This document shows, piece by piece, positions 22,990 through 34,010 of a stretch of DNA of 64,000 nucleotides. Numbering within the stretch: the first letter of the stretch is position 1; every line of letters starts with the position of its first letter. The notes under the pieces are model-generated. The model had not been told where the DNA came from, searched no databases, and was given only the letters and a program-made list of their open reading frames with translations. Made by a program: the position numbers and the translations under genes. Location: contig OX621246.1 in NCBI GenBank assembly GCA_951640165.1, positions 7,899,001 to 7,963,000 on the forward strand, read 5' to 3'. This stretch comes from Pseudoips prasinana. Its lineage: Eukaryota > Arthropoda > Insecta > Lepidoptera > Nolidae.

Positions 22990-23671
22990 AATACCGGTGA
23001 ACTTGAGAACCTCCTCCTTTGGAAGTCGGTTAAAAAATGAACACAGTTGTATTGATAATCTCTTTTTCTTTTATTTTTGTAAATAATACAGTATCGTATG
23101 TAGGTATTACCATAAAAAACAATTTATGAATAAAGCAGTTGTCAGCTGGACTTTGTTTATTATGACAACATACAGCACAAAAATGTATTCTCTCTGTCAA
23201 ACTTCTCTCGGTTTAAAGGTTCTTTTTATTTATCTAAAAAGTACAATTTCACTTAAAAGAAATGAGAAATACAGAGCTTCATGTTTAAAAATTAATTAGT
23301 AAAGATTATGCTAATATTTAACAAAGTGGGGCGTTCGCTTCACTTTTTGTGGTATATTTTAAATTTATCCCTAGACATGACAAAATCTGTCGATAATAAA
23401 TTAAATTTTGGTCAGATTGTTTACGTAAGTCTTTGTTCAACTGCAGTACCCAAAACATCTACATAATAACAACATTTTACAAGTACATACATACTATATA
23501 CGTAGGCTCACTATTTATATACGTATATACAAATAAACAGATCGAATATCTAACTGGCAGCCATCAGATTCATCAAAGCTCTCATCAGTCATGTCTCTTT
23601 ATTGACTTGTACTGATATGTTTACTTACCAAACTTTCCTCTCTGCTATCCTTTTAAATACTAGAAATAGTT
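22990..23671. other. AT-rich stretch, nothing recognised
   Basis: No frame, tRNA-like head or repeat copy recognised. Confidence 0.45.
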
Positions 23672-24010
23672 TTAATTACGTAATCGCACAAGATCGTCGG
23701 TCCAACGTGTAGGGGGCTTGCCCACGCTGCGTCTTCCGGTTCGTGGTCGCCACTCGAGGACCTTTCTGCCCCACCGGCCGTCAGTTCTACGAGCTATGTG
23801 CCCTGCCCACTGCCACTTCAGTTTGGCAATTCTTTGGGCTATGTCGGTTACTTTGGTTCGCCTATGGATCTCATCATTTCTGATTCGATCTCGCAGGGAA
23901 ACCAAGCATAGCCCTTTCCCATGCTCTTTGGGTGACCTTGAGCCGCCTGATAAGGCGCATAGTGAGCGACCACGTCTCTGTTCCATAAGTCATCACGATC
24001 CCAGGTTTGG
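23672..24010 (-). pseudogene. RTE-type LINE reverse transcriptase, C-terminal part
   Basis: The minus-strand frame reads RIRNDEIHRRTKV, then AKLKWQWAGHIARR, GRKVLEWRPRTGRRSVG and PPTRWTDDLV, the conserved C-terminal tail of RTE-clade reverse transcriptases common in Lepidoptera. Upstream (23900-24010) the family sequence continues in another frame (YGTETW, LTMRL), so at least one frameshift separates the parts. The 3' end stops after RTRWTDD-type residues and lacks the usual 'QQWTSFG' ending and repeat tail. It is a dead, doubly truncated copy. Confidence 0.85.
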
Positions 24011-24063
24011 TCACTGCTAAATATAACACTCTGTGGAATCAGTTAACTGCGGAGGTTTTTCCG

Positions 24064-24235
24064 ATCGGGTATGACATTATTGAAAGTTGTCATGTCATAC
24101 CCGATGCCTTTTCCTTTCTTGAAGGCCGGCAAAGCACTTGCGGTTGCTCTGATGTGGCGAGTGTCCATAGGTGGCGGCGATCACTTACTATTAGGTGACC
24201 CACTTGCTCATTTGCCTTGCTATTATATATGTAAA
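24064..24235 (+). mobile_element. LINE 3' end with internal hairpin
   Basis: GAAGGCCGGCAAAGCACTTG...GTGTCCATAGG...TAGGTGACCCACTTGCTC is a 3'-terminal sequence I know as widespread in lepidopteran non-LTR elements. At its 5' side is a 14 bp-arm hairpin (24064-24077 with 24092-24105). Confidence 0.6.
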
Positions 24236-24674
24236 AATTAATAAGACGTAACTTCAAGTAAATTATTTTAAATGTGTTATTTAATAACAAGCTATAAGAC
24301 GAAAGGATTTACGTTGAAATTTATGTAACTGTTTGGGAGATAGACAGAACACTGAAATAGGTAAGACTAGTCTAGCCTAGGAATTATAGATTTCCAAGAA
24401 CGTGTTTCTTGAGTATAGAGTAAGAAATCAAAATTATACCAGCATGTCTAGACTCCGTCTTCATTTCTGAGATAATTAATATAAAGTGGCTACTTTTTCA
24501 CTTCTATTGGAATTCATACCTACTAGTCTACCCACGCGAATTTATAAATAGAAACGTTAACGCCTACAATACGTAGACAACAAATTTAACAATGAACAAA
24601 ATGTAATTTAGTAACTACTTTTATGAAAAGCATAATTTGGTATTCAAGACTTAAAAATAAATAAGAATAATTTC

Positions 24675-25028
24675 CTCCTAGCCGAATTTCGGCCACAGCG
24701 GCCAGTCTCAATAGAGATTAGCCATCTGCGTGGGACGTATTATAGTGTTCAAATGTGTGCGCAAACATAGGAGCACTTTCTATTCCATCACTCTCATATT
24801 CCGATGGGACGCCTAGCGACACGACCGAGTTCAGGTACAGGACCGACGGCTTTACCTGCTCTCCGAGGCACGAGGATATAATACCGCCAACTCCCAGACT
24901 TCGGGGTGATGTTGAGAATTTTTCTTTTTACAGATAATTCCCAAAATCACTTTTGGCTCGACCCGGGATTTGAATCAAGGACCTCGTTTTCTGCGGGTGA
25001 ACACGCTACCGCTAGACCAACGAGGCAG
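24675..25028 (-). mobile_element. tRNA-derived SINE, family D
   Basis: Reverse copy of 18703-19075: minus-strand head TGACTGCCTCGTTGGTCTAG, B box-like GATTCAAATCCCGGG, and end CCGAAATTCGGCTAGGAGG. Confidence 0.85.
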
Positions 25029-25160
25029 TCAAGAATTATACAAGACTTAATAAGTAACTGTCAATTATTAAATCAAATCTACTCTTTCTTGTCATAAATG
25101 TTTCCATTACAATAATGGCAAAATATAAACGGCGTTTTTCTGTTGACTGTGTCATGTACA

Positions 25161-25382
25161 TGTCATCATCATGTCAGCCAAAGTACATCCACTGCTAGAA
25201 AAAAGCTTTCCCAAAGAATGGGGGGATATGCCACAACCGCCACGCTTGGCAGACGGGCTGGCGATCGCAGTTTGATGGTCATAACTTCGCAGAAAAAAAA
25301 TGCTGCCCGTTCTCTGGTAGTTATTCCCTCGGTCGATTTCTTCTCGATGATATTATATGCCATCACCAGACAGCAAATGATA
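25161..25382 (-). mobile_element. Retroelement 3' end, family R
   Basis: Same family as 19683-19962: GCGTGGCGGTTGTGGCATAT and CAGTGGATGTACTTTGGCTG on the minus strand, with a TGATGATGACA tail. Confidence 0.7.
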
Positions 25383-25498
25383 TGCATGTGTCTAATTAGA
25401 ATATATTATTGATGATAAAACTGTATAAATGGATGCTGACTGTAGATAACCCTGTTCAATTATGTTTTCAATTTTATTTTTATTGTGAAAAATATAGT

Positions 25499-25640
25499 GA
25501 CTGCCTCGTTGGTCTAGCCATAGCAACCGCAGACAATGAAGTCTTGAGTTCAATTCCCCGGTTGGGTAAAAAGTGAGTTCTGCAAAGAAAAAACTCAAAC
25601 CATCATTTCCCATCGACGCGGTGACGTAAATAATGATGCC
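25499..25640 (+). mobile_element. SINE family D, 5' part
   Basis: TGACTGCCTCGTTGGTCTAG head, B box-like GAGTTCAATTCCCCG, then divergence from the family body. Confidence 0.6.
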
Positions 25641-25904
25641 AATTTTATCCCGTTAACCAGAAACTACTCAATTACCGGCAATTATTATTCCTGTGTTCTC
25701 TTTCCTGTAACCCACTTAAACGAACTTCGTTATGTACAAGCAATCTACAAAAAGCCTTTGGCGTCCCTTCACTTTGGTCAATTAATGTGCCGCGTATTGG
25801 CCAGTGAAGTAAAACCTTTGCGAGACTATACAAGTGGTTTATCATGTTTTAATTAATATCATACTCAAATGTGACAATATGTATGCATTTGACTGCACGT
25901 GTGG

Positions 25905-26045
25905 CGCAGTAGTTAAAATGATCGCCTCGTTTCTAGGTTAGACCCCGTGTATGTGACTCATTTATAGTAGTTCTGAGTTTGGATGTGCTTTATGCCTATA
26001 AATGTCAGCTATGTGGAATTCCGCTACAGAGATTAATGTAAAAAG
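25905..26045 (+). mobile_element. SINE family C, decayed
   Basis: GTGTGGCGCAGTAGTTAA head and a GGAATTCCGCTACAGAGATTAATG end match family C; the B box is damaged. Confidence 0.6.
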
Positions 26046-26072
26046 TACGATATTCGAATACTTTTAATAACC

Positions 26073-26108
26073 TATTTAATTTGTGTGTATATACACACAA
26101 ATTAAATA
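26073..26108. repeat. Perfect 36 bp palindrome, no loop
   Basis: TATTTAATTTGTGTGTAT is followed immediately by its exact reverse complement. It abuts the 3' end of the SINE at 26115. Confidence 0.9.
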
Positions 26109-26114
26109 TGTAAT

Positions 26115-26325
26115 ATTAACAACGCCCGCATTAGGGAAATTAATCCCTGTGTCGCGGGGTACATTACTATATAATTCGCGGACCCAAAGTACATCTAGAC
26201 TCAGAACAACTACATATAGGCCATAAAGTTTCCTTGTCCCGCACAAGACAACTATTAGCGTGGCCGAACCCGGAACACGAATTGGTGAGGCGACTGTCCT
26301 AACCGCTACGACACACGTCAAGTCT
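26115..26325 (-). mobile_element. SINE family C
   Basis: Minus-strand A box-like GTGTCGTAGCGGTTAGG, B box-like GGGTTCGGCCACGC, tail CCCCGCGACACAGGG followed by CTAATGCGGGCGTTGTT. Confidence 0.7.
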
Positions 26326-26403
26326 ATAAATGCACTAATCAAAAAACTAAATAAATTTCAATAATATTAACTACTCCGATTGCATGGTGCTGCATGCACC
26401 ATG

Positions 26404-27084
26404 TATGTATGAATTACCTCCATGTATGTTCTACGATTTTGCGTAGTTTTCGAGATAGAATTTTTTAAATGTATTTTTTCGTAAATTTCATCTAACATCA
26501 GTTTTCGATTTTTTCTCGTTATGTTGGACATTTCTGGTTCAGCTATTTTGTGATAACTGATAAGCATAGTTTAACTTAACACCCTAAAAAGTATGGTTTA
26601 TCCAATCATTGCAGAACTGACTCAAAATTTATTCGAAATGTCCAATGTAGGGATTGAGCTCAGGACTAAAAGTATCAAAAACACAAAATCATATAACATA
26701 CATGGGGGTGATTACGATACTCCTCGTTATAAAGTATCTAAATTTTGCGTTTTAACGTCAACTCCTCGGCCACTCTGTATAAGAAATACACCGCCAGCCA
26801 TGGACTTATATAATAATAGACCACAGGTAACTGTGGATAGATTATGTGTTCTGAGTCCCGGAATGTAGGTCACGTCAGCTAGCTGACTGAATATCTCAGC
26901 GATAAGCGTAAGCGCAAGAATTCGATGCCAGCCTTGAGTTACATGCCATACGTTAAACGCAAAGAAAGTCGCAATGGATTGCGATAGACATCAGCAAGAA
27001 CTCCTGCCTTATTGCCAGCTAGTTAACACTAATTAAAAGCATTTTCAGGGTTGTTTCAATTAATAACTTTTACATACTCGTCTG
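26404..27084. other. Unrecognised stretch
   Basis: It holds frames of 66 and 91 codons on opposite strands without recognisable domains, and an 8 bp-arm hairpin just before (26383-26403). No splice context supports either. Confidence 0.4.
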
Positions 27085-27345
27085 TCTGTATTATTATTAT
27101 TATTTGTTTGGGGCTTGATGCCTTGATGGCATCTTGCTAACTTGACCATTACTGTTCTATTGTATCAGAGCTCCTTGACTTTGTCAAAGTTCACTGCTCA
27201 ATCCTACAGCTTCCAAAAACTCCCAGATTGATTGTGCAGTGAGTTTTTGTATCTCTTCAGGTTGCATAATATGCTGTCCTAAGTGGATACTTCTACAACG
27301 CATTAGTCTGTCTGTAAGTTCTAGTAATAATATACGGATTCTACT
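27085..27345. repeat. Probable interspersed repeat, unclassified
   Basis: The stretch TTGATGCCTTGATGGCATC...CTTGACTTTGTCAAAG looks like a lepidopteran dispersed repeat I have seen before, but it has no second copy here and no diagnostic ends. Confidence 0.3.
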
Positions 27346-28027
27346 GATGCTTTAATTGGGCTCATATATTTTTGGCGTCATCATACATTTCCAAAGAAAA
27401 ATAATATAAATTATTTTTTTTGTAAACAAAGCCCTCTTGTCCCGTAAGCTGCCACTATGACAATAAGGGGTGCAATAAGGGGCACCCCCTTTTGGGGTTC
27501 GAGCCTCGGCTTGGGGCGGTAACTGACGTCGAGATGCATGGTTTAATACTAACATTATCAGATCCAACAGAGATACTGTGATAACTTGATGAAATGATGA
27601 TGATGATCATATCAGCTGAAAAATGTCCACTACTGGATAACGAAAATTGTATCCCATTTAATAAATAATCGACTATAAAGAAAATTAATTCGTGTAACAT
27701 ACGTAATTTTTTACTTTATCCCCTTTTGTACTCGAAAATGTAATACTGCAATTAATTACAAAAATGACAGCAATTATGGTTACCAATTTATTCGGGTAAA
27801 CTATCAAACGCTTTAAAAATGTCAACGTTCCTTTCTGCGTAACTGTATTTAAAGAATAATTTTCCTCACTTTGCTACCTCAAACAATATAACTTGATACA
27901 GTGTAAACAAGGCCGACCTACGTACATTTTTGGATCACTTAGGTTGTATTAAAGAAGACTTGGCTTTTTTACTTTTCTGATTTCCAAGTCGTAGTCATAT
28001 TCCAATGAAAATTATTATCATGTTTTT

Positions 28028-28075
28028 TTAATGACGACGCCCACACTAAGGCTGCATCCTCGAATCGCGGGGAAC
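28028..28075 (-). mobile_element. SINE family C tail fragment
   Basis: ACGACGCCCACACTAAGG...TCGCGGGG matches the family C 3' end only. Confidence 0.5.
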
Positions 28076-28129
28076 TTATCAAACTAGCCATAAAGTAAAT
28101 ACTACTTATAAATATCAGAGAGCTGCCTT

Positions 28130-28370
28130 TTTTGGGTCAAAGAATCAGCATTGTCATACAGCGTGGCAATGCGGCCAGCCTTCTGGGCACCTTTTTTCCC
28201 AACGATGCGGATGAATTCTACGACGCCCTATAACTTAGTTATAGTAGTTAGTTATTATAGTTAATTTAGCTGATATTTTACTGTTTCTTATAAGTTAAGT
28301 TAATTATTTAAATTTGTATTTTCTTATAAATATAATATAAGTAGATAATATTGTACGCTGTTCCACTCTG
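28130..28370 (+). pseudogene. LINE reverse transcriptase C-terminal fragment
   Basis: A short frame gives IQRGNAASLLGTF, a motif I associate with the C-terminus of Jockey/CR1-type lepidopteran elements, followed by a stop and an A/T-rich 3' UTR. A related copy lies at 28748-28920. Confidence 0.5.
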
Positions 28371-28564
28371 TAAATTTGTCTCCCTGGTTAGTTTGCTATA
28401 AGAAAACTCAATCATGAGTTAATCTAGCCAATATGCAGGCTTTTCAATCGCACATTGTATTTCTTTTTTTTTTTTTGTTTCAGTGGCCCGTGTGGGTATC
28501 GAACTGTAAAAACTTGGGCGTCAAGGTGACTACCGTAATCACGCATACCGTCGACATTTCGTTA

Positions 28565-28736
28565 TCACACTAATAATATAAAGGCGAAAGTGTGTGAATG
28601 TGTATGTTTGTTACTTCTTCACGTCTAAACGGCTGGAGTGATGTTAATTAAATTTGGTATAGAGTTAGATGACACCCTGGATTAAAGGCTATAATTTATA
28701 AAGTTTAACGCGGGTAAAACCCCGGCTCACAGCTAG
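28565..28736 (+). mobile_element. Non-autonomous Helitron, family H1
   Basis: TCACACTAATAATATAAAGG after A, ACAGCTAG before T; 172 bp. The terminal stem is slightly decayed (GCGGGTAAAACCCCGG). Confidence 0.85.
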
Positions 28737-28747
28737 TGTAATATATT

Positions 28748-28920
28748 TAGGTAAATGCACATAGCATTACCATCCAGCGTGGCATGCCCCCAGCACTCTG
28801 GGAAGATTATCCATTATGGGCACGATTTCAGAATAGTTTTATTGTTAGAGTGTAGATTTTAATTATTGATAGATTTTAATATAAACGTTTATTTGTGTAG
28901 ATAAATAGATAAATAAAATT
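28748..28920 (+). pseudogene. LINE reverse transcriptase C-terminal fragment
   Basis: CCATCCAGCGTGGCATGC parallels the IQRG segment of 28130; the frame soon closes and an A/T-rich tail follows. Confidence 0.45.
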
Positions 28921-29499
28921 GCATAATAATAAGAAAGAAAACAATACATTTTATATGAAGTGACAAAAAGTAATGTTGCATTTATGTTTTCAACGATTAC
29001 TAATAAAATTAATAGTTTTTATAAGAATACGTGTATTTTACGAGAAAGTTTCCTAATGCAGGAATCACTTGCTTAAAAGGAGACACCAAAAACAAGCTTT
29101 AATAATTGTAATAAGTATTTTGTTTTGTATTTGACGTCGTTTAAAAATGAGTACCAAAGCGCCGTGGTCCCACGTACCTACTTATATTTCAACTTATAGT
29201 AGCGGTTATTTTCATGAAAATAAAAACAGAATATTCTATTAATTATACAGAACTGTTAATAAAAGTTCTGTAAATGACAGATATGCAGGTTAATCTTATG
29301 TATTTTTTGTATTTGATGAATTACTCAAAATTACCCAAATAGTCTGATTAATAACAACAAAATCACTGCTCTTAGCTATAAGCACGGCTTACCGCAGGTT
29401 GTAATGAACTCGTCCCTATAAAACATATTTTCCAAGATTAACATAGGAAGCGGAGAAAATGTTGTGATGGAAAAATACACGGCAAATATGGCGCCTAAT

Positions 29500-29905
29500 T
29501 TTAACAAATTCTTGCAGCATCTCCTTCTAAGTAATTCTTTCCATAATGCGCGCGTTATGAAAACCTTAAAAATTTGCTTCAAAGGCAGCGTGCGTGAAGC
29601 TGCAAATGGTAGCGTTTATGTGGGATACGTGACACTGACATGTGTAGCTCCTGCAAGTTAAATTCACGCAACAGAGCAAATTGCAAACATATCTTTAATA
29701 TGACACATGGGGAAGAAAGGTTCTCGAGTGGCGACCACGAACCGGAAGACGCAGCGTGTACAGGCCCCTACAAGGTGGACCGACGATCATGTAAGGACCG
29801 TGGGAAGCCACTGGATGCGGTCAGCGCAAGACCGGCTATTGTGGAGATCCTTGGCGGACGCCTTTGTCCAGCAGTGGACATCTTTCGGCTGATATGATGA
29901 TGATG
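29500..29905 (+). mobile_element. Chimeric element with RTE-type 3' end
   Basis: The 3' half encodes RVATTNRKTQRVQAPTRWTDD... and ends VQQWTSFG, the RTE C-terminus, followed by GCTGATATGATGATGATG, the usual RTE repeat tail. The 5' half (29500-29706) is unrelated to RTE and recurs in the minus-strand copy at 11010-11327 with the same junction. The sequence 29376-29500 may also belong. An internally rebuilt non-autonomous RTE derivative is the simplest reading. Confidence 0.75.
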
Positions 29906-30289
29906 ATGGCACATATAATTTTTGGCATGGAACATATTTGCATACGTTGTTGACATCGTTTTAGGCTAACTATAGGTTCAATACCTAGAATATCAATAAC
30001 ATAAGACATTTTATTGGAAATAAAATTATTAATCAATTTTTTCCTAATTATAGACAGTACTATTTAGAAAAGACGTAGTTAGATATATCGAAAACTATAA
30101 GTATTGAAGTTTGACATTTAAAAACCTTAAAGAACCGATTTGACAATAACTTCAAGACATACCTATTTAACTAAAGCTTTAAATAATATTATACTTCATC
30201 AAAATTCGAGTCACGATCGAATAATCTATTTGTACCGCAAATTAAATATCTATAGGTAATATGGGAATGATACAACCGGAAGGGGAAAT

Positions 30290-30480
30290 TCCCGTAGAAC
30301 AAAATCTGACCAAATCGGAAACATTCTTAAGAAAGGCCAGGTCAGAAGTACCCTAAACCGGCGAGTATGTATGAAGAATATTGAGAGTAAATGAGTCGAA
30401 AGAGGTGTGCAACGATCGTGCGTGACAAATGGAAGATCCGTTGTGTCTGCCTACCCCTCTGGGAAACAGGCATGAGTTTT
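30290..30480 (+). pseudogene. LINE C-terminal region, family Z
   Basis: CTGACCAAATCGGA...GCCAGGTCAGAAGTACCC...CCTACCCCTCTGGGAAACAGGC. The related copy at 52906-53085 translates in part as GQVRSTLNRRACMKN and VVSAYPFEKQA, a LINE ORF2 C-terminus. This copy is frame-damaged. Confidence 0.6.
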
Positions 30481-31129
30481 ATATTTATATATTTTTTATA
30501 ATACATAAAAACCGCTTTTATTATATTTTATAAAAAATAACAATGAGTAAAATTGAACTAAATTGTGTATCCATTAATCGCTCTCACCGTGAATTGTATT
30601 ATTGTGTTTTGTGTGTTGCAATTTATATAAGGAGGTTTTGCTATCGTAATCTTCCAAAACTGCCTTCGACCTTTATGTTTGGATAGTGAAGCGGTGAACC
30701 GTATTTTAGAATTAATCTAACACACCTATCTGATTCTGACCTGGTATCTGATCCTATACATCTTTGTAAGTTGCTCGGTTGCTTTGATGCATAAAAATTA
30801 CTTAGTGACTATGTAACTTTTGATATGCTGTGCAAAATCATCAGTCAACGTTGTATTGGTATGGTAATTTATAACACTATATGTAATAAAGAACAATGGA
30901 GATCGTATTAAGACTTATGATTAATACATTACATGTAACTTTCTCCTTGTTTGGCATGTTTGGGCTCAAAGTTAAGCAAACCATTGTTCATAAAACACAA
31001 AATTCTGACCCTACCAAATCTTTATATATTAGAAGTGAGTATGTTTGTAAGGTCGTATCCTCATTTATTTCCCCGACTATCAGATGTTGTCACGCGCAAT
31101 ACACGTGATAACTATACATAGATTGTCCA
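30481..31129. other. Unrecognised, possibly LINE body
   Basis: It directly precedes the LINE L C-terminus and may be its decayed upstream part, but no reverse transcriptase motif is legible. Confidence 0.3.
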
Positions 31130-31810
31130 CGGTGCAAAAACGGGACTTATGGGAAAGAGTATTTTATGTATGGCACCAAAAATTTATAATAAAATTCCAA
31201 ATGAATGGAAAAACTGTATCGATTACATGCTTAAAAATAAAATGAAAATGATGCGTTCTACTAAGTCTTATTATAATTTGTCCGATTTTATTTCCGATAA
31301 ATTGTGATTGTGATTTGACTTAATTATTATAAATTCTATTAATTACATAAATTATATTGAGATGTATAAATTGACTGATGTTGAAACCGGTAGTAGAGAC
31401 ACCCGCTGAGTTTGTTTCGCTGGGTCTTCTCAGCTGGGGCGCATTGGATCCGGTGGTAGCATTAAAGCGCGACCGTCGTTATTAACACAAGGTCCGCCAT
31501 AATAATAACATTTAATTCGTACCTTAATATAGACAGAACCATTCGACAATATGTAGTAAAATATAGCTAAAATTAAAAATTTTGATAATCAAACCTACAC
31601 ATGATCCTTGACAATAACTTAATTTAAGTTAGTTAAATACTGTTACTGTTATAAAATAAATCTTATTGTAAATTATTTCCTACAATCCGTGTACCTAAAT
31701 ATCTATATGTACCTAGAAATAATTATAAATTAATTATATATTACTACAAATATGTTCTGACTATTTACAAGCGCTTGTTTAAAGTCTACGTGAATAAAAA
31801 CCTTTTCTAT
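31130..31810 (+). mobile_element. LINE L: RT C-terminus plus 3' UTR
   Basis: The frame MAPKIYNKIPNEWKN...YYNLSDFISDKL and stop (31165-31306) is a typical Jockey/CR1 reverse transcriptase C-terminus. The 500 bp 3' UTR ends near GTGAATAAAAACC. The UTR recurs at 49092-49950 (minus, interrupted) and at 59518-60090 (plus, carrying a Helitron), so this copy serves as the empty-site reference for both. Confidence 0.8.
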
Positions 31811-31864
31811 TTTATTATTTATTTATTTTATTATTTTTCTATTTCCCTTATTAAATTTATATCC

Positions 31865-31975
31865 TATTTTACGCCTCGTATGGCAGGGCATGTTGATCCC
31901 ATATATTATGTCTGTATGTAACATCGTGTATTACACATGTTTAATGTAAATAAATTTATCTTTATCTTTATACTT
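31865..31975 (+). mobile_element. LINE 3' end with ATCTTT tail
   Basis: CGCCTCGTATGGCAGGGCATG leads to GTAAATAAATTTATCTTTATC, a polyadenylation-like signal followed by a short repeat tail, as non-LTR 3' ends have. Confidence 0.55.
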
Positions 31976-31999
31976 TCATAAAATTATTTATTTTCCGTA

Positions 32000-32033
32000 T
32001 TTGACCAATGGACTGTATAGTCCATTGGTCAAA
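32000..32033. repeat. 15 bp-arm hairpin, GTAT loop
   Basis: TTTGACCAATGGACT (32000-32014) is perfectly inverted at 32019-32033; the loop is GTAT. Confidence 0.93.
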
Positions 32034-32037
32034 TCAG

Positions 32038-32085
32038 AGACGATCTCAACGCTCTTCTTGTATAAGAAGAGCGTTGAGATCGTCT
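32038..32085. repeat. 22 bp-arm hairpin, GTAT loop
   Basis: Arms 32038-32059 and 32064-32085 are exact inverted copies (AGACGATCTCAACGCTCTTC...). The loop is again GTAT, 4 nt after the previous hairpin ends. Confidence 0.93.
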
Positions 32086-32767
32086 TATAAACGTATAAGT
32101 ATCTCTATATATAATGTAGATGACACTGATATCTTTAAATGAATTACTTGTTACTCATTGGATGGAATCAGTACTTGTAGTTTGGTTTGAAGCTATGCAA
32201 AGTAAGTTGGAAGTTACATAGAGACACGGAAACGATTATTCATCGGTGATTCAGTAGTCGTAGTAAGTTTAAAACTAGAAGATTTTCTTCTTTAATCTCT
32301 ACACTTCATAATTTCATCATAATGAGATTTAAAACGAGTTACCAGGATTATAGTAGGATTATAGTATGAATTAATTATTGTGGAATTAATCATTTATTCA
32401 TTTAAGTAGAACTTCTTCAGCACGATTGACTTGGAGAATAAGTCGGTGAATGCGTTATGAGAGTATTACAAAAAGTGTGAGCGGGCGAGGTGAACAGAAG
32501 CTGAGACGGAGATAAGAACGGACACAAGAGAGATAGAGAGAGCACACATTTTCTTTTTCTCATAGCCAATTACGTTTAAAGTTTTACTTTACTTGTGTAG
32601 TGGCACACTCTTTTTTTACAAATGGGATACCAACAGTATTATCTCATTTGAATCGCCAGAAATATACGATTTAAATCAAGCTAAAGTCCTTGCTAAAAAA
32701 GACTCCAACAGTACACAATTTAACGGTTTCAAATACCGGTATAACAACATAATACTAACAAAATGTA

Positions 32768-32902
32768 CAGACGCCAGCACATCAAACTACCCTAATTTGT
32801 CAAATTTCCCCAATCGAAGGTGAACCTTATGCTTTGGTGATAAAGTTGAAAATCTATAAAATAAATTTGACAGATTGGGGTAGCTGTATTTGCTGGCGTC
32901 TG
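32768..32902 (+). mobile_element. Tc1/mariner-like MITE M1
   Basis: CAGACGCCAGCACATC...GCTGGCGTCTG ends flanked by TA on both sides; the inner repeat TTTGTCAAATTT / AAATTTGACAGATT extends the inverted termini to about 40 bp. 135 bp, no transposase. Confidence 0.85.
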
Positions 32903-32993
32903 TACCTACAGATTAAAGTCAGCCCGTCATAAACAAACAATTCAAGTCGATTGTCTGCAGTTTCCTAGAATATCAAGCATTGTATGTTATACT

Positions 32994-33068
32994 GACAATG
33001 TGTTTATAATAACACATTGTCCAACCACAAACCAGAAGACGCGGCGAAGGCAGGCCCCCTACAAGATG
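32994..33068 (+). repeat. 11 bp-arm hairpin joined to RTE C-terminal scrap
   Basis: GACAATGTGTT / AACACATTGTC (32994-33004, 33011-33021) is followed at once by CAACCACAAACCAGAAGACG..., the RTE C-terminal segment also seen at 29740. Confidence 0.7.
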
Positions 33069-33131
33069 GGCGATGGGCTATGTATAGAATAGTATAAATC
33101 AATATATATCACACAGGGTGTTGTGTGATAT

Positions 33132-33867
33132 TATTATGTCCCGAATATATTATATGGAGTTATAGATGGAGGTAAATGCAAAAAGCCGAAACGGACAAAA
33201 AAAATCAGGAAATATTGTATTGATATGTATTTATTTATTTATTTGGTTCACCAACAACTTAAAAATTAACATTAATCTTTAAAATTAACATAATATTTAA
33301 GATGTAAATGTCTAGTTACTTACAAGTAAACACTACATTGAAAATTGAATGAGCTACTTTTACATACATATTATATTATACAATTTTTTGAATGTATACA
33401 TATTTAATGCGATATTAAATTCGTACGAATAATTATAAATTTGTAAGATATGAATCTATAGAACATAAATAACATATGTATATGCAGACATGGGGATGAA
33501 CAACAACTTCTAGTACAAATTTTTAGACTTAACCTACTCCAATCGCACTCGGAACTAAGCCTTAAATGCCGCTGAATCGGTTAAGACTGCCAAATGTATA
33601 GGTTAGATAATAATGAATAATTTTACTCTAGGAGCCAACGACACACTTGAAAATCTGATAATAAATATCTGAGTATCCATTCTAACAACCAAATCAAAAC
33701 GACCTTTAATCAGTCCAGTCAATTATGTTTGACAAAAAAAATTCTAGACGAGCGGGATTTTCTGAAACTAAACTAAAATTATAATAGTATGCTGTAATTT
33801 AAAATAGTATTTATTACATACTGGGTCAAAATGTAAAATGAACCATCCAAGCTTTCTGTCGCGCATT
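33132..33867. other. AT-rich stretch, nothing recognised
   Basis: Apart from a 10 bp-arm hairpin just before it (33106-33131), nothing was recognised. Confidence 0.45.
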
Positions 33868-34010
33868 GGCAGTGGTTACCATTGAGTAAGTTGCTCAAGC
33901 CGCCCAGGAGCCTTGTGGCCGTGTTCATGATGATGATGATGATAATGACGATGATGATGATGAAACTGTTCAAGCAGCCTAGTAAGCCCCAAAAATGGCT
34001 TAACGACTTA
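33868..34010 (-). mobile_element. Two 5S-SINE tails around a (GAT)n run
   Basis: 33868-33912 and 33962-34010 both match the minus strand of the 5S-SINE 3' part (GCTCAAGCCGCCCAGG; CAAGCAGCCTAG...GGCTTAACGAC). Between them is TGATGATGATGATGAT, like an RTE repeat tail. Confidence 0.65.

Noticed and set aside
24755..24937. Frames inside SINE family D
   Set aside because: They lie entirely in SINE sequence and are not conserved between copies.
26593..26868. 91-codon plus-strand frame
   Set aside because: No recognisable motif, AT-rich codon use and no splice signals; likely chance.
32000..32085. Twin hairpins as bacterial rho-independent terminators
   Set aside because: No T tract follows and the sequence is eukaryotic.
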